Origin: Christensenella sp964438705 | GTDB taxonomy: Bacteria > Bacillota > Clostridia > Christensenellales > Christensenellaceae | Assembly (NCBI GenBank): GCA_964438705.1 | Contig: CAYTKQ010000017.1 | Span: 1 to 64,000, forward strand | DNA length: 64,000 nt | Direction of reading: 5' to 3' | Shown here: piece by piece, positions 34,930-43,786 of the stretch | Layout: each line of letters starts with the position of its first letter | How positions within the stretch are numbered: position 1 is the first letter of the stretch | Position numbers and translations under genes: made by a program | Notes under the pieces: generated by a model | Told to the model about the DNA's origin: nothing | Databases searched by the model: none | Seen by the model: only the letters and a program-made list of their open reading frames with translations

Positions 34930-34938
34930 TGATATAAT
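34930..34938 (+). promoter_or_regulatory. Extended -10 promoter
   Basis: TG-A-TATAAT (34930-34938), about 65 bases before the UPF0303-like gene, with no good -35. Confidence 0.5.
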
Positions 34939-35001
34939 AAAAATGGAATTTATGATTGGGAACAAAGGGCCGACATTCAAAACAAAGGAGGAACCTGATT
35001 G

Positions 35002-35493
35002 ATGCGTCCTGTAAAAGAGGAATGGATCGGGATCGTGAAGGAACAGGAAGCGCTGCTGCGCTTTGAACGCTTTACGCGGGAGGATGCACTGCGGCTGGGC
35101 CTAAAGATCGTCGAGCTGGCGAAGGACAAGTATCATCACGGCGTGGCGGTATGGGTGGCCGCGCAGGGGGCGATCTTGTTTTCGCACATGATGGACGGAA
35201 CGTCGCTGGAAAACGAGCTGTGGATGCGCCGTAAGATCAACACGTTCGAAAGGACGGGTGTGAGCACGCTGCGCACCTGCCTCGAGGAGCACTACGAGGG
35301 CAAAAGCTGCGCGCCGTGGTTCGACAACGAAGGAAACTATGTGTTGTGCGGCGGATGCTTTCCGATCTTTGATCAAAATGGCGGGACACTCGGGTACGCG
35401 GTGGCGTCGGGGCTGGATCACTACGAAGATCATCAGCTGATTGCCGACGCAATGGCGGAGATGTTGGAGATCGAGATTCCAACAGTCATCTGA
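35002..35493 (+). CDS. UPF0303/haem-degrading-domain-like protein, copy 1
   Basis: A 163-residue soluble protein of the GlcG/HbpS-like fold. Recognisable blocks are LRLGLKIVELAKDK, ILFSHMMDGTSLENELWMRR and YVLCGGCFPI, followed by GYAVASGL and a helix with DHQLIADAMAEML. ATG 35002 is taken with AGGAGG upstream; a TTG at 34999 is also open. The biochemical role of this family is not settled (haem or cofactor binding has been shown for relatives). A paralogue is encoded at 48410-48913, and both lie beside sugar-metabolism genes. Confidence 0.75.
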   Translation: MRPVKEEWIGIVKEQEALLRFERFTREDALRLGLKIVELAKDKYHHGVAVWVAAQGAILFSHMMDGTSLENELWMRRKINTFERTGVSTLRTCLEEHYEGKSCAPWFDNEGNYVLCGGCFPIFDQNGGTLGYAVASGLDHYEDHQLIADAMAEMLEIEIPTVI

Positions 35494-35502
35494 AAACGAG
35501 AG

Positions 35503-35530
35503 TGCCCGGTACGATGTGCCGGGCATTTTT
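35503..35530 (+). terminator. Rho-independent terminator
   Basis: Stem TGCCCGG (35503-35509) with CCGGGCA (35519-35525), then TTTTT. Confidence 0.85.
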
Positions 35531-35556
35531 GCGCATCAGCCGGAAGGAATATTGAT

Positions 35557-37299
35557 ATGAACGAAATACACGGGAACACCGGCGGCATCAGGGCCACGGT
35601 GCTCGAGGCGCTCAGCGCGCTCTATGATTTCAGGATGGGACCGCAGGAATTTATTTCAGAGGAGCTTCTTTTGGAATTGGCACGGTTCACGGAGGAAGTA
35701 AATCGGGAAATATCCATTTTTATATCGCGCGGCGGCAGGGTGCTCGATGTATCGGTGGGGGACGACCGGAGCGTGACGCTTCCCTATATGCGCGTGCGCC
35801 GGGGAACGGCGGGCGTATCCGGTATACGCACCCTGCACACCCATCCGGGCGGCAGCGCCATGCTTTCCGATGTGGATGTGGGCTCACTGATCTCGAGCCG
35901 TTTCGACGCGATGGCGGCGGTGTCGGTGCGGGATGGGAAGCCTATGGCGATGTCCGTCGGCTTTTTAGGCGACAAACTAGATGAGGCCAAGATCGCCGGG
36001 CCGTTCCGCGTCCGCCAGATACCGCAGCAGGCGCTGATGGCGGAGGTTGGCGCGGTAACGGAGCGGGTGAGCAAGCTCGTGCGGTTCAAGGAGACGGGCG
36101 AAACGACGGAGCGCGTTGTGCTCGTGGGCCTCAACGCGGAAGCGGAAAGCATGGAGGAGCTAAAAAGGCTGGCGCAGACGGCGGGTGCGGAGGTGGTGGA
36201 GATCATCACGCAAAACCGTGAGCGTGACAGGGCCTACTACATCGGCAAGGGCAAGGCGCGGGAGCTTTCACTGGCACTTGGCGCTGCGGACGCGGATGCG
36301 GCGATCTTCAATGACGAGCTTACGCCGCTCGAAGCGCGCAATTTGGAGGAGACGCTGGGCGTGAAGGTCATCGACCGTACGATGCTCATCCTCGATATCT
36401 TTGCGGCACGTGCGCGGACGCGTGAGGGACGTTTGCAGGTGGAGCTTGCGCAGTTGCAGTATACGCTTCCGCGTTTGCAGGGGGAGGGCGTTTCGCTGTC
36501 CCGGCTCGGAGGCGGTATCGGTACGCGCGGCCCGGGTGAAAAGAAGATTGAGATCGACCGGCGGCGCATTCGGCGGCGTATCTTTGAACTCAATCGGGAG
36601 ATCGACAAGGTTGCGGAGCAGCGGGATTTGCGCCGCACCGCGCGCAGGGAAAATGATGTGAAGGAAATCGCACTGGTCGGTTATACGAACGCGGGGAAAT
36701 CGAGCCTTTTAAACGCGCTGACGGACGCGGGTGTGATGGCGGAGGATAAGCTGTTCGCCACGCTCGACCCGGTGACGCGGCGTTTTGAGCTGCCCGGCAT
36801 CGGCGAGGTGGTGTTCACGGACACGGTGGGTTTCATCGAGAAACTGCCGCATGATCTGGTGAGCGCCTTTCGCTCTACGCTTGAGGAGGCGGCGAACGCT
36901 GACTTGCTGATGTGTGTGACGGACGCGTCCAGCCCACACGCGGAGCGGCAGATGGAGGTTGTGAACGAGCTGCTTGTTTCGCTGAACGCGGGAGAGACGC
37001 CGAAGATCGTCGTCATGAACAAGGCGGACAGGTTGGATGAGATCCCGCAGCACAACAAAGATACCGTCTATATTTCCGCGAAAACGAAGGCTGGTCTGGA
37101 AACGCTTCTAAAGCTTGCAGCAGGAAAGCTCATGCCGCCCTATGTTTCATACCGGGGCACGCTCGGCTACGACAGGGGCGATCTGCTTGCGCTTGTGAAC
37201 CGTTACGGCAAGGAAAGTAGGGTGGAATATGAGCCGGACGGGGTACATGTGGAGGCAAAGCTTCCCGTGGATGTGGTGAAAAAGCTGAAGGAAGCATAA
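35557..37299 (+). CDS. hflX: GTPase HflX with N-terminal JAMM-like domain
   Basis: A 580-residue ribosome-associated GTPase. The core has the HflX domain (starting about residue 188 with VVLVGLNAE), the helical part with LGGGIGTRGPGEKKIEIDRR, and the G domain with GYTNAGKSS, DTVGFIEKLP and NKAD. HflX splits stalled ribosomes and is often linked to stress recovery. About 180 residues precede the usual start. They contain HTHPGGSAMLSDVD, a full HxHx(10)D motif (H94, H96, D107) with a candidate glutamate E51, matching JAMM metalloproteins and closely resembling the RadC motif at 60273-61064. GGAAGGA precedes the ATG. Confidence 0.92.
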   Translation: MNEIHGNTGGIRATVLEALSALYDFRMGPQEFISEELLLELARFTEEVNREISIFISRGGRVLDVSVGDDRSVTLPYMRVRRGTAGVSGIRTLHTHPGGSAMLSDVDVGSLISSRFDAMAAVSVRDGKPMAMSVGFLGDKLDEAKIAGPFRVRQIPQQALMAEVGAVTERVSKLVRFKETGETTERVVLVGLNAEAESMEELKRLAQTAGAEVVEIITQNRERDRAYYIGKGKARELSLALGAADADAAIFNDELTPLEARNLEETLGVKVIDRTMLILDIFAARARTREGRLQVELAQLQYTLPRLQGEGVSLSRLGGGIGTRGPGEKKIEIDRRRIRRRIFELNREIDKVAEQRDLRRTARRENDVKEIALVGYTNAGKSSLLNALTDAGVMAEDKLFATLDPVTRRFELPGIGEVVFTDTVGFIEKLPHDLVSAFRSTLEEAANADLLMCVTDASSPHAERQMEVVNELLVSLNAGETPKIVVMNKADRLDEIPQHNKDTVYISAKTKAGLETLLKLAAGKLMPPYVSYRGTLGYDRGDLLALVNRYGKESRVEYEPDGVHVEAKLPVDVVKKLKEA

Positions 37300-37334
37300 T
37301 AGAGCCTGTAAGGAATCGTGTTCCTTGCGCACGC

Positions 37335-37363
37335 TTGCTCAAAAGGCGCTTTTTTGATATGAT
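37335..37363 (+). promoter_or_regulatory. Sigma-A promoter
   Basis: -35 TTGCTC (37335-37340), 17 bases, -10 TATGAT (37358-37363), upstream of the membrane protein at 37391. Confidence 0.5.
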
Positions 37364-37390
37364 AGAGCGGTAGAAAAAGGGAGAACGCGA

Positions 37391-37858
37391 ATGTATCGTG
37401 AAGAATCGGCACATAAAAAAATAGGCACGATCGCGGGGATTTTTATCACGCTTGGCATTGTGGCGATCATCTTTTCCCTGACGTTCGTCGCGGCGTTCAT
37501 TGGTTTTTTGCTGAATTTGCCGTGGTTTCAGCTAACGGCATATGTGGTCGTTATCATCGGCGGATTTTTGATGATCAAGCGATATATGACCGATTACATC
37601 TACGTCGTGGGGGATGGGAAAATTCTCTTCGGTCGCAGGATTGGCAAGCGGGAAAAGGAACTTTATACCGTGCCTCTCCGCGATATCGAGAAGATGGGGC
37701 CGTACGAGCAGATGGCGGAGCGCATCGAAAAAAAGAAAACATATCGATATACCTTTCATAAAAAAAGCGAAAGCTATGTGCTCGACTGCGGAAAAAATGC
37801 GATCTTGTTCAGCCCGACGGAGGAACTGATCAGGAAAATCGGGAAAGGAGCGCGCTGA
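37391..37858 (+). CDS. Small membrane protein of unknown function
   Basis: A 155-residue protein: short basic start, two adjacent hydrophobic segments (about 12-35 and 39-62), then a basic soluble domain of about 90 residues (beta-rich pattern, e.g. YIYVVGDGKILFGRRIGK and YVLDCGKNAILFSPTEELI). The layout resembles proteins with a PH-like domain after two helices, but I cannot assign a family. The stop overlaps the decarboxylase start by one base (TGATG), so the two are coupled. Confidence 0.7.
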   Translation: MYREESAHKKIGTIAGIFITLGIVAIIFSLTFVAAFIGFLLNLPWFQLTAYVVVIIGGFLMIKRYMTDYIYVVGDGKILFGRRIGKREKELYTVPLRDIEKMGPYEQMAERIEKKKTYRYTFHKKSESYVLDCGKNAILFSPTEELIRKIGKGAR

Positions 37859-39276
37859 TGGATACGCCAATTGTCGATATGCTCGGACGCGTGGCGAAGG
37901 AACATCCGTCACGTTTTTGCATGCCCGGCCACAAGGGCAAAACAGGGTTTTTGCCTGAGGTCGTAAACGCGCTCGATATCACCGAGCTGCCCGGTGCGGA
38001 CAACCTTTACCGTCCGGAAGGGGCAATCAAAAAATCGCAGGAGCTGCACGCGAAGTATATCGGTGCGCGGGAGAGCTTTTTTCTGGTGAACGGCAGCTCG
38101 TGCGGCGTACAGGCGGCGGTGCTGTCCGTGCTGTCGCCCGGGGATACGGTGATCGTCGCGCGGGACATCCATTTGAGCGCGGTGCATGCGTTCGTGATGG
38201 CAGGGGTGAAACCGGTATTTGTCTATCCATCGGCACAGGAGACGGACGTGCCGTGCGTGGTGAGCGTCGAGGATATTGAAAAAGCGATCGGGCTGCACAA
38301 AAAAGCGCGTGCGGTCTATCTCACCTATCCGAATTATTACGGCCTGTGCGCCGATTTAAACGGCATATGCGCAATTGCCCACGAAGCGGGCATGAAGGTG
38401 ATCTGCGACGCGGCGCACGGCTCCGCGTTTGATTTTTCAGAACTGCTGCCCGTTACGCCCGCGCACGCGGGCTGCGATATCTGGGTCAACAGCCTGCACA
38501 AGACGCTGGGCGCAATGAACCAGTGCGCGGTGCTGAATGTGGGCGAGGAATCGGGGCTTTCATCAGCGGTGGTGCAATCCCGCCTCAACATGCTGCAAAC
38601 GACGAGTCCGTCCTATCTTTTGCTTGCGTCGAGCGATCACACGCTTGGTTATATGCGCGGCGCGGGAAAAGAAAAGCTGGGGGCGGTCATCAGCCTTGTG
38701 GAGGACAACATGCGCCGGATTGAGGCACTGGGGGGCTATCGCTGCATTTTGCAGGACATTCCGAAGAACGCGGGCGCGTTTGATCGGGATGTGCTGCGGC
38801 TGGTGATTGACGTGACCGACCGTGGCGTGAGCGGCTTTGGCGCGGCGCGTGCGCTGCAAAAGAAGGGGATCGCCGTGGAGACCGCCGACATTTCCAACAT
38901 CGTGCTCATCTGCACAGCGGCGGACAGTCTGGGCGACTTTGAGGCGCTCAAGGCGGCGCTCAAGGGAATCAAAGGCTCCAACTACAAAATACGCCGCATG
39001 CTGAGCGCGGAGGATTTGAGGCAGGTGTTCCTGCCGCAGATATCCGTCCCCATGCGCGACGCGTTTTTTGCCGAGCGGCGCACGCTGCCATTGGGCGAAA
39101 GCATCGGCTGCGTGAGCGCGGTGTGCGCGGGGGCATATCCGCCGGGCGTACCCGCGATTCTGCCCGGACAGCGGATCACAGAGGACATGGTGGACTACCT
39201 GATGCTGCTGCGGGGCAGGGGTTACGGCTTGTTTGGAACCTACCGCGACACCATCGAGGTCGCTTGTATCGATTGA
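37858..39276 (+). CDS. Orn/Lys/Arg decarboxylase family PLP enzyme
   Basis: A 472-residue fold-type I PLP enzyme of the class common before tmk in Firmicutes (YaaO-like). Opening CMPGHKGKTGF, the PLP-phosphate region FFLVNGSSCGVQAAV, an aspartate in CDAAHGSAFDF and the Schiff-base lysine in WVNSLHKTLGAMNQ are present, and the C-terminal domain has GAYPPGVPAILPG. It lacks the N-terminal receiver-like domain of large inducible decarboxylases. Substrate (arginine, lysine or other) is not decided by the sequence. Ends 19 bases before the tmk start. Confidence 0.88.
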   Translation: MDTPIVDMLGRVAKEHPSRFCMPGHKGKTGFLPEVVNALDITELPGADNLYRPEGAIKKSQELHAKYIGARESFFLVNGSSCGVQAAVLSVLSPGDTVIVARDIHLSAVHAFVMAGVKPVFVYPSAQETDVPCVVSVEDIEKAIGLHKKARAVYLTYPNYYGLCADLNGICAIAHEAGMKVICDAAHGSAFDFSELLPVTPAHAGCDIWVNSLHKTLGAMNQCAVLNVGEESGLSSAVVQSRLNMLQTTSPSYLLLASSDHTLGYMRGAGKEKLGAVISLVEDNMRRIEALGGYRCILQDIPKNAGAFDRDVLRLVIDVTDRGVSGFGAARALQKKGIAVETADISNIVLICTAADSLGDFEALKAALKGIKGSNYKIRRMLSAEDLRQVFLPQISVPMRDAFFAERRTLPLGESIGCVSAVCAGAYPPGVPAILPGQRITEDMVDYLMLLRGRGYGLFGTYRDTIEVACID

Positions 39277-39295
39277 GAAAAGAGGAAACGGGCAT

Positions 39296-39940
39296 TTGAG
39301 TAAGGGACTGTTTATTACATTTGAAGGCGTAGACGGGTGCGGAAAGAGTACGCAGATGCGCTTTTTATCGGAATACCTGACGGAGGAGCACGGCATCATA
39401 CCCGTCTTGACGCGCGAGCCGGGCGGATGCAATATCTCGGAAAAAATTAGGGATATGGTGCTCGACATCGAAAACCGCGAAATGGATGATCGCACCGAGG
39501 CGCTTTTATATGCCGCCGCACGTGCGCAGCATGTAGGTCAGATCATCGCTCCGGCGGTGGAGCAGGGGCAGATCGTGCTTTGCGACCGCTTCATCGATTC
39601 GTCGCTTGCCTATCAGGGCGTGGGGCGCGGGCTCGGTATCGAGGCGGTGATGGACATCAACCGGTTTGCAATGGGCGACACAATGCCGCACAAAACCTTT
39701 TTTCTTGACTTCCCACCGCATCTGGCGTTTGAACGCATGAGCAAAAAACGTGTGCACGACCGTCTGGAGACGCAGGAGGAGGAATTCTACATCATGCTTT
39801 ACAATGGGTTTGTAAAGCTTTCACAGATGTATCCCGATCGCTTCGTGCGCATCGACGCATCGGCGGACAAATTCACCACGCAGGGCATCGTGCGGGAGAA
39901 GATGGAAGGGATATTGAAGGAGCACGGGTACGTAAAATGA
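39296..39940 (+). CDS. tmk: Thymidylate kinase
   Basis: A 214-residue dTMP kinase, phosphorylating dTMP to dTDP. P-loop FEGVDGCGKST, the DRFIDSSLAYQGVGRG region (DR motif) and TREPGG are all present. A TTG at 39296 is the likely start: it lies nine bases after AGAGGA and gives MSKGLFITFEG, the normal N-terminus; the longer open frame overlaps the previous gene. Stop overlaps holB by four bases (ATGA). Confidence 0.93.
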   Translation: MSKGLFITFEGVDGCGKSTQMRFLSEYLTEEHGIIPVLTREPGGCNISEKIRDMVLDIENREMDDRTEALLYAAARAQHVGQIIAPAVEQGQIVLCDRFIDSSLAYQGVGRGLGIEAVMDINRFAMGDTMPHKTFFLDFPPHLAFERMSKKRVHDRLETQEEEFYIMLYNGFVKLSQMYPDRFVRIDASADKFTTQGIVREKMEGILKEHGYVK

Positions 39941-40875
39941 ATGAAATACTGGAAAACGCGATCCGCACGGGCGAGATCGCGGGGGCCTATCTGCTTGCGG
40001 GGGCGTCGCCCGAGGAGGGACAGCGGCAGATCGACGATTTTTTGCTGCATGTGTTCTGCGACACCAAAACAGCGTGCGAAAAATGCCCGGGCTGTTTAAA
40101 ATATTTACACCGGAGCCACGCCGATCTGTTTGTGATCGAGCCGGCGAAGAGCACGATCAAAATTGACGACGTGCGAGCGATTCCGGCGGCAGTGGCAAAG
40201 AAGCCGTATGAAGGCGGATATCAGGCGGTGGTGATCGCACAGGCGGACACAATGACCCCGCAGGCGCAAAACGCGCTTTTGAAGGTGATCGAAGAGCCGC
40301 CCGCGCACACGGTATTTATGCTGGGCGCGCAAAACACCAAAAACATATTGCCTACCATACTTTCGCGGTGTATAATTTTAAAGACGTCCTTTTCCCGCGA
40401 GGAAACGGAAAAACTGCTTCATACGGAGCACGATCTGCCCACCTTGAAGGCACGCGTCCTCGCGAATGCGGCAAAGGGCGATTACTATCTTGCGGTATCA
40501 TATTTAAAGCAGGGATTCTTTGAGGTCAGGGACGACATGATCCTTGCCTTAAATCGCCTGTTTGGCGCGAAAAATATGGCAACGAGCGCGACGCTCGATT
40601 TGTTTTTGAAGCACGAGGGCGCAGTCGATCTGTGCCTTGCATCGGCGCTGATGTATCTTTCCGACGTGCTGTTGTATAAACATACGGGCGGTACGCTCGT
40701 GAACGAGGATAAGCTGCACGACATTGCGCAGCATGCAAAGCAGCGGGACTATACACTGGTCAATACGCAGAAAATATTGTTCGATTGCGTGGCAAAGCGT
40801 GCGCAGTGCGCGGGACTGAATACAAAGCTGGCGCTGGAAAGTATGCTTTTTCACATTTTGGAGGTTATTTTATGA
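39937..40875 (+). CDS. holB: DNA polymerase III subunit delta prime
   Basis: A 312-residue clamp-loader subunit. The four-cysteine zinc module reads CDTKTACEKCPGC, but no Walker A is evident (normal for delta prime, although a little short). The SRC motif is in LPTILSRCIILK, with KPYEGGYQAVVIAQADTMT, QAQNALLKVIEEPP before it. Acts with gamma/tau and delta to load the beta clamp at replication forks. Lies between tmk and ricT as in Bacillus, with ATGA overlaps at both ends. Confidence 0.9.
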   Translation: MNEILENAIRTGEIAGAYLLAGASPEEGQRQIDDFLLHVFCDTKTACEKCPGCLKYLHRSHADLFVIEPAKSTIKIDDVRAIPAAVAKKPYEGGYQAVVIAQADTMTPQAQNALLKVIEEPPAHTVFMLGAQNTKNILPTILSRCIILKTSFSREETEKLLHTEHDLPTLKARVLANAAKGDYYLAVSYLKQGFFEVRDDMILALNRLFGAKNMATSATLDLFLKHEGAVDLCLASALMYLSDVLLYKHTGGTLVNEDKLHDIAQHAKQRDYTLVNTQKILFDCVAKRAQCAGLNTKLALESMLFHILEVIL

Positions 40876-41762
40876 GCTCGATCGTTGGGATACGGTTCGA
40901 CGAGGTTGGAAAGATTTATTATTTTGATCCGGGTAAGCTGGAGCTTGCGATGGAGGATCATGTGGTGGTGGAAACGGCGCGGGGCACAGAGTTTGGCACC
41001 GTCGTTTTAGAGCCGCGCGAGGTGACGGAAAAAGAGATCGTTAAGCCTTTAAAAAAGGTTCTGCGCAAGGCGGAGGAAAAGGATTACAAGCGGCTTGAGG
41101 CAAACAAGCAGAAGGAAAAAGAAGCGCTTCGCTTGTGTGCGGAGCGTGTCGCAAAGCACAAGATGGATATGAAGATGATCGACGTGGAATATACGTTTGA
41201 CGGCAACAAGATCATCTTTTATTTCACTGCGGAGGGACGCGTGGATTTCCGTGATCTTGTGAAGGATTTGGCTTCTGTATTTAAGACGCGCATCGAGCTT
41301 CGGCAGATCGGCGTGCGCGACGAAGCAAAAAAGATCGGCGGGCTGGGGCCGTGCGGCAGACCGTGTTGCTGCAGTGAGTTTCTCGGGGATTTTCAGCCGG
41401 TTTCCATCAAGATGGCAAAGGAACAGAATCTGTCGCTTTCGCCCACCAAGATCAGCGGCCTGTGCGGCAGGCTGATGTGCTGCCTCAATTATGAGCAGGA
41501 GCATTATCACACGATGCGAAAGAAGCTTCCGCGTGTGGGGCACACGGTGAAAACACCGGACGGTGATGGCGACGTCGTGGACACAAACGCGCTCACTGAG
41601 AAGGTGAAGGTGAAGCGAATCCTCGAGGATGGCACGTTTGAGTATGTGACCTACGACCTCTCCGAGATCAGAACAAAGGGAAACAGGCAGAAGGACGGCG
41701 GAAAGAAGGAAGAGGAAGAGGTCGTGGCGGACGAAGAAATTAAATCGCTGCTCGACGAATAA
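40872..41762 (+). CDS. ricT: RicT/YaaT, PSP1-domain protein
   Basis: A 296-residue protein with the PSP1 domain. Its cysteine-rich core (LGPCGRPCCCSEFLGDF and GLCGRLMCCLNYEQ) carries the Fe-S ligands described for the Bacillus RicAFT complex, which helps mRNA maturation and sporulation/biofilm control. The C-terminal end is highly charged. ATG 40872 overlaps the holB stop (ATGA). Confidence 0.9.
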   Translation: MSSIVGIRFDEVGKIYYFDPGKLELAMEDHVVVETARGTEFGTVVLEPREVTEKEIVKPLKKVLRKAEEKDYKRLEANKQKEKEALRLCAERVAKHKMDMKMIDVEYTFDGNKIIFYFTAEGRVDFRDLVKDLASVFKTRIELRQIGVRDEAKKIGGLGPCGRPCCCSEFLGDFQPVSIKMAKEQNLSLSPTKISGLCGRLMCCLNYEQEHYHTMRKKLPRVGHTVKTPDGDGDVVDTNALTEKVKVKRILEDGTFEYVTYDLSEIRTKGNRQKDGGKKEEEEVVADEEIKSLLDE

Positions 41763-41827
41763 AACTATTGCTTTTTTATGTACCTATGGGTAGAATAGAA
41801 ATGTATTAAGTATGGAGGTGAAAGGAC

Positions 41828-41998
41828 ATGGCATATAAAATTTCCGACGCTTGCATCTCTTGCGGAGCTTGCTCGGCAGATTGCCCGGTAGAAGCGATCT
41901 CCGATGGCGGCGATCAGTATCAGATTGATGCTGATACGTGCATCGATTGCGGAGCATGCGCGTCTACCTGCCCTGTTGAAGCAATTTCTGAGGGCTGA
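41828..41998 (+). CDS. Two-[4Fe-4S] ferredoxin, 56 residues
   Basis: A small clostridial-type ferredoxin encoded by MAYKISDACISCGACSADCP and, after a middle linker, CIDCGACASTCPVEAISEG. Two CxxCxxCxxxCP motifs supply eight cysteines for two [4Fe-4S] clusters, giving a low-potential electron carrier typical of anaerobes. GGAGGTGAAAGG precedes the ATG. It stands in the gap between ricT and trmN6, followed by its own terminator, where Bacillus has yabA. Confidence 0.95.
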   Translation: MAYKISDACISCGACSADCPVEAISDGGDQYQIDADTCIDCGACASTCPVEAISEG

Positions 41999-42021
41999 GG
42001 CAGCTATTGCGAATCAAAAAG

Positions 42022-42050
42022 GAAATCTGCGCAAGCGGATTTCTTTTTTT
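42022..42050 (+). terminator. Rho-independent terminator after the ferredoxin
   Basis: Stem GAAATCTGC (42022-42030) with GCGGATTTC (42035-42043), one G-T wobble, loop GCAA, then TTTTTTT. Confidence 0.85.
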
Positions 42051-42081
42051 GTACTGTGATCCGCTGTGCGGAAGCAAGGTG

Positions 42082-42090
42082 TGTTATACT
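42082..42090 (+). promoter_or_regulatory. Extended -10 promoter placing trmN6 near-leaderless
   Basis: TG-T-TATACT (42082-42090). Transcription would start about 42097, only two bases before the ATG at 42099. No ribosome-binding site lies in between. Confidence 0.45.
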
Positions 42091-42098
42091 ATATACAT

Positions 42099-42821
42099 AT
42101 GGAACGAATCGACGACCTACAATTAAATGGGCTGCGCATCATACAGGACAGCGAGCTGTTTTGCTTTGGCACAGACGCGGTGCTGCTTGCGGATTTTGCG
42201 AAGCCCAAAAAGCGCGCGCGGGTGGCGGACCTTGGCACAGGAACGGGCATCCTGCCGCTGTTGCTTTATGGGCGCGAACCGAGCATCAACGTGCAGGCGC
42301 TCGAGCTGCAGGAGAGTTTGTGCGCGCTCGCACGGCGCAGTGTGGATTTAAACGGCCTGTGTGAGAAGATCAGCGTGGTGCACGGAGACATCCGGCATGC
42401 GCGGGAACTGCTTTTGGGCGATTTCGATTTGGTGGTGTCAAACCCGCCCTATGAAAAGGAACGCGCAGGAATCACCAGCGCGAATGAATCACACCGCGTT
42501 GCGCGCTTTGAAATTGCGGTCAGCTTTGCGCAGATATGCGAAGCCAGCAAACGGCTTTTGAAATCCGGCGGGCGATTTGCCTTCATTCACCGCTCCTCCC
42601 GCCTTGCGGAGCTGTTTGAGACGCTCAAACGCAATGGCATGGAGCCAAAGGATGTGCGGATGATCCACAGCTATGCGGCAGGGCCTTCTTCGCTCGTGCT
42701 TGTGAGCGCGGTAAAGGACGGAAGCGAGGGGCTCAGCGTGCTGCCGCCGCTCATTGTCCACAATGCGGACGGCAGTGAGACAGACGAGGTCGCAACGATT
42801 TATCACAGGGACGGGAAATAA
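42099..42821 (+). CDS. trmN6: tRNA1(Val) (adenine(37)-N6)-methyltransferase-like
   Basis: A 240-residue Rossmann-fold methyltransferase. SAM loop VADLGTGTGILPLLL, and the N6-adenine motif VVSNPPY, confirm an N6 amino-group methylase of the YfiC/YabB type. N-terminal FGTDAVLLADF fits the family. ATG 42099 begins MERIDDLQL; the frame upstream of it lies before the promoter. Probably modifies A37 of a tRNA. Two bases separate it from rsmI. Confidence 0.85.
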   Translation: MERIDDLQLNGLRIIQDSELFCFGTDAVLLADFAKPKKRARVADLGTGTGILPLLLYGREPSINVQALELQESLCALARRSVDLNGLCEKISVVHGDIRHARELLLGDFDLVVSNPPYEKERAGITSANESHRVARFEIAVSFAQICEASKRLLKSGGRFAFIHRSSRLAELFETLKRNGMEPKDVRMIHSYAAGPSSLVLVSAVKDGSEGLSVLPPLIVHNADGSETDEVATIYHRDGK

Positions 42822-42823
42822 GT

Positions 42824-43669
42824 ATGGAATACGGAAAACTGCTGCTTGTGGCGACGCCGATCGGCAACCTGAAGGATATTACCCTTCGCGCGCTCGAGGT
42901 GCTTGAGAACGCGGATGTGATCGCGGCGGAGGACACGCGGCACACGGTGAAGCTTTTAAATCATTACGGCATCAAAAACAGGCTTATGAGCTTTCACGAG
43001 TACAGCCGGGAAGCGCGTTACGACGAGATACTGTCCTTTTTGCGGGAAGGAAAGGATGTGGCGCTCGTTTCCGACGCGGGTACGCCCGTGATCTCCGATC
43101 CGGGCAGCGCGCTCGTTGCGCGGTGTGCCCAGGAGGGCATCGATGTGGTGAGCATCCCCGGCGCGTGTGCGGCGGTATCCGCGATGACGCTGAGCGGGAT
43201 GGGCAATGCGCATTTTGCTTTCTGGGGATTTCTGGACCAGAAGCAGTCCGCGCGTAAAAAAGAGCTTGCGCGCATCATGGAGCTTTGCATGCCGTGCGTG
43301 GTCTACGAAAGCCCGAACCGTGTTGTAAAAATGCTTACGGATGTGTGCGAGGTCTGCGGAGAGCACACACGCGTGTGCGTGTGCAGGGAACTCACCAAGC
43401 TGCACGAGGAAACGCTGCGCGCGACCGCAGGCGAAGCAAAACGGATACTGGAGGAACGTGAGGCCATAAAGGGCGAATTTGCAATTGTGCTCTATCCGCA
43501 GAAGCAAGAGACTGCGCCCGATGAGGCCGATATTCTGCGCGCACTTGAGGCGCGCATTGGCGGCGGCATGACGAAGAAATCGGCGGCAGCAGAGGTGGCG
43601 CGCATCTATGGACTTCCCAAAAATCAGGTGTATCGACTGACGCTGAAAAACGATGAAAAAGAAAGATAA
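42824..43669 (+). CDS. rsmI: 16S rRNA (cytidine(1402)-2'-O)-methyltransferase
   Basis: A 281-residue tetrapyrrole-methylase-fold enzyme that methylates the ribose of C1402 in 16S rRNA. Typical blocks are VATPIGNLKDITLRALEVL, AAEDTRHTVKLLNHYGI, ALVSDAGTPVISDPGS, and CRELTKLHEE. The C-terminal helix-turn-helix-like part (GGGMTKKSAAAEVARIYGLP) is also present. Position after trmN6 matches Bacillus yabC. Confidence 0.93.
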   Translation: MEYGKLLLVATPIGNLKDITLRALEVLENADVIAAEDTRHTVKLLNHYGIKNRLMSFHEYSREARYDEILSFLREGKDVALVSDAGTPVISDPGSALVARCAQEGIDVVSIPGACAAVSAMTLSGMGNAHFAFWGFLDQKQSARKKELARIMELCMPCVVYESPNRVVKMLTDVCEVCGEHTRVCVCRELTKLHEETLRATAGEAKRILEEREAIKGEFAIVLYPQKQETAPDEADILRALEARIGGGMTKKSAAAEVARIYGLPKNQVYRLTLKNDEKER

Positions 43670-43725
43670 ACATGGGATCGCGGCCTCAAATCCAAGCTGT
43701 AAACCCGATTTTAGGGATTGCCCAC

Positions 43726-43754
43726 TTGTATTTGCGGGACAGATATAGTAAAAT
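43726..43754 (+). promoter_or_regulatory. Sigma-A promoter for comB
   Basis: -35 TTGTAT (43726-43731), 17 bases, -10 TAAAAT (43749-43754), 33 bases before the ATG. Confidence 0.5.
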
Positions 43755-43786
43755 AGGAAATCAAACGACAGAAGCAAGAGGTAACT

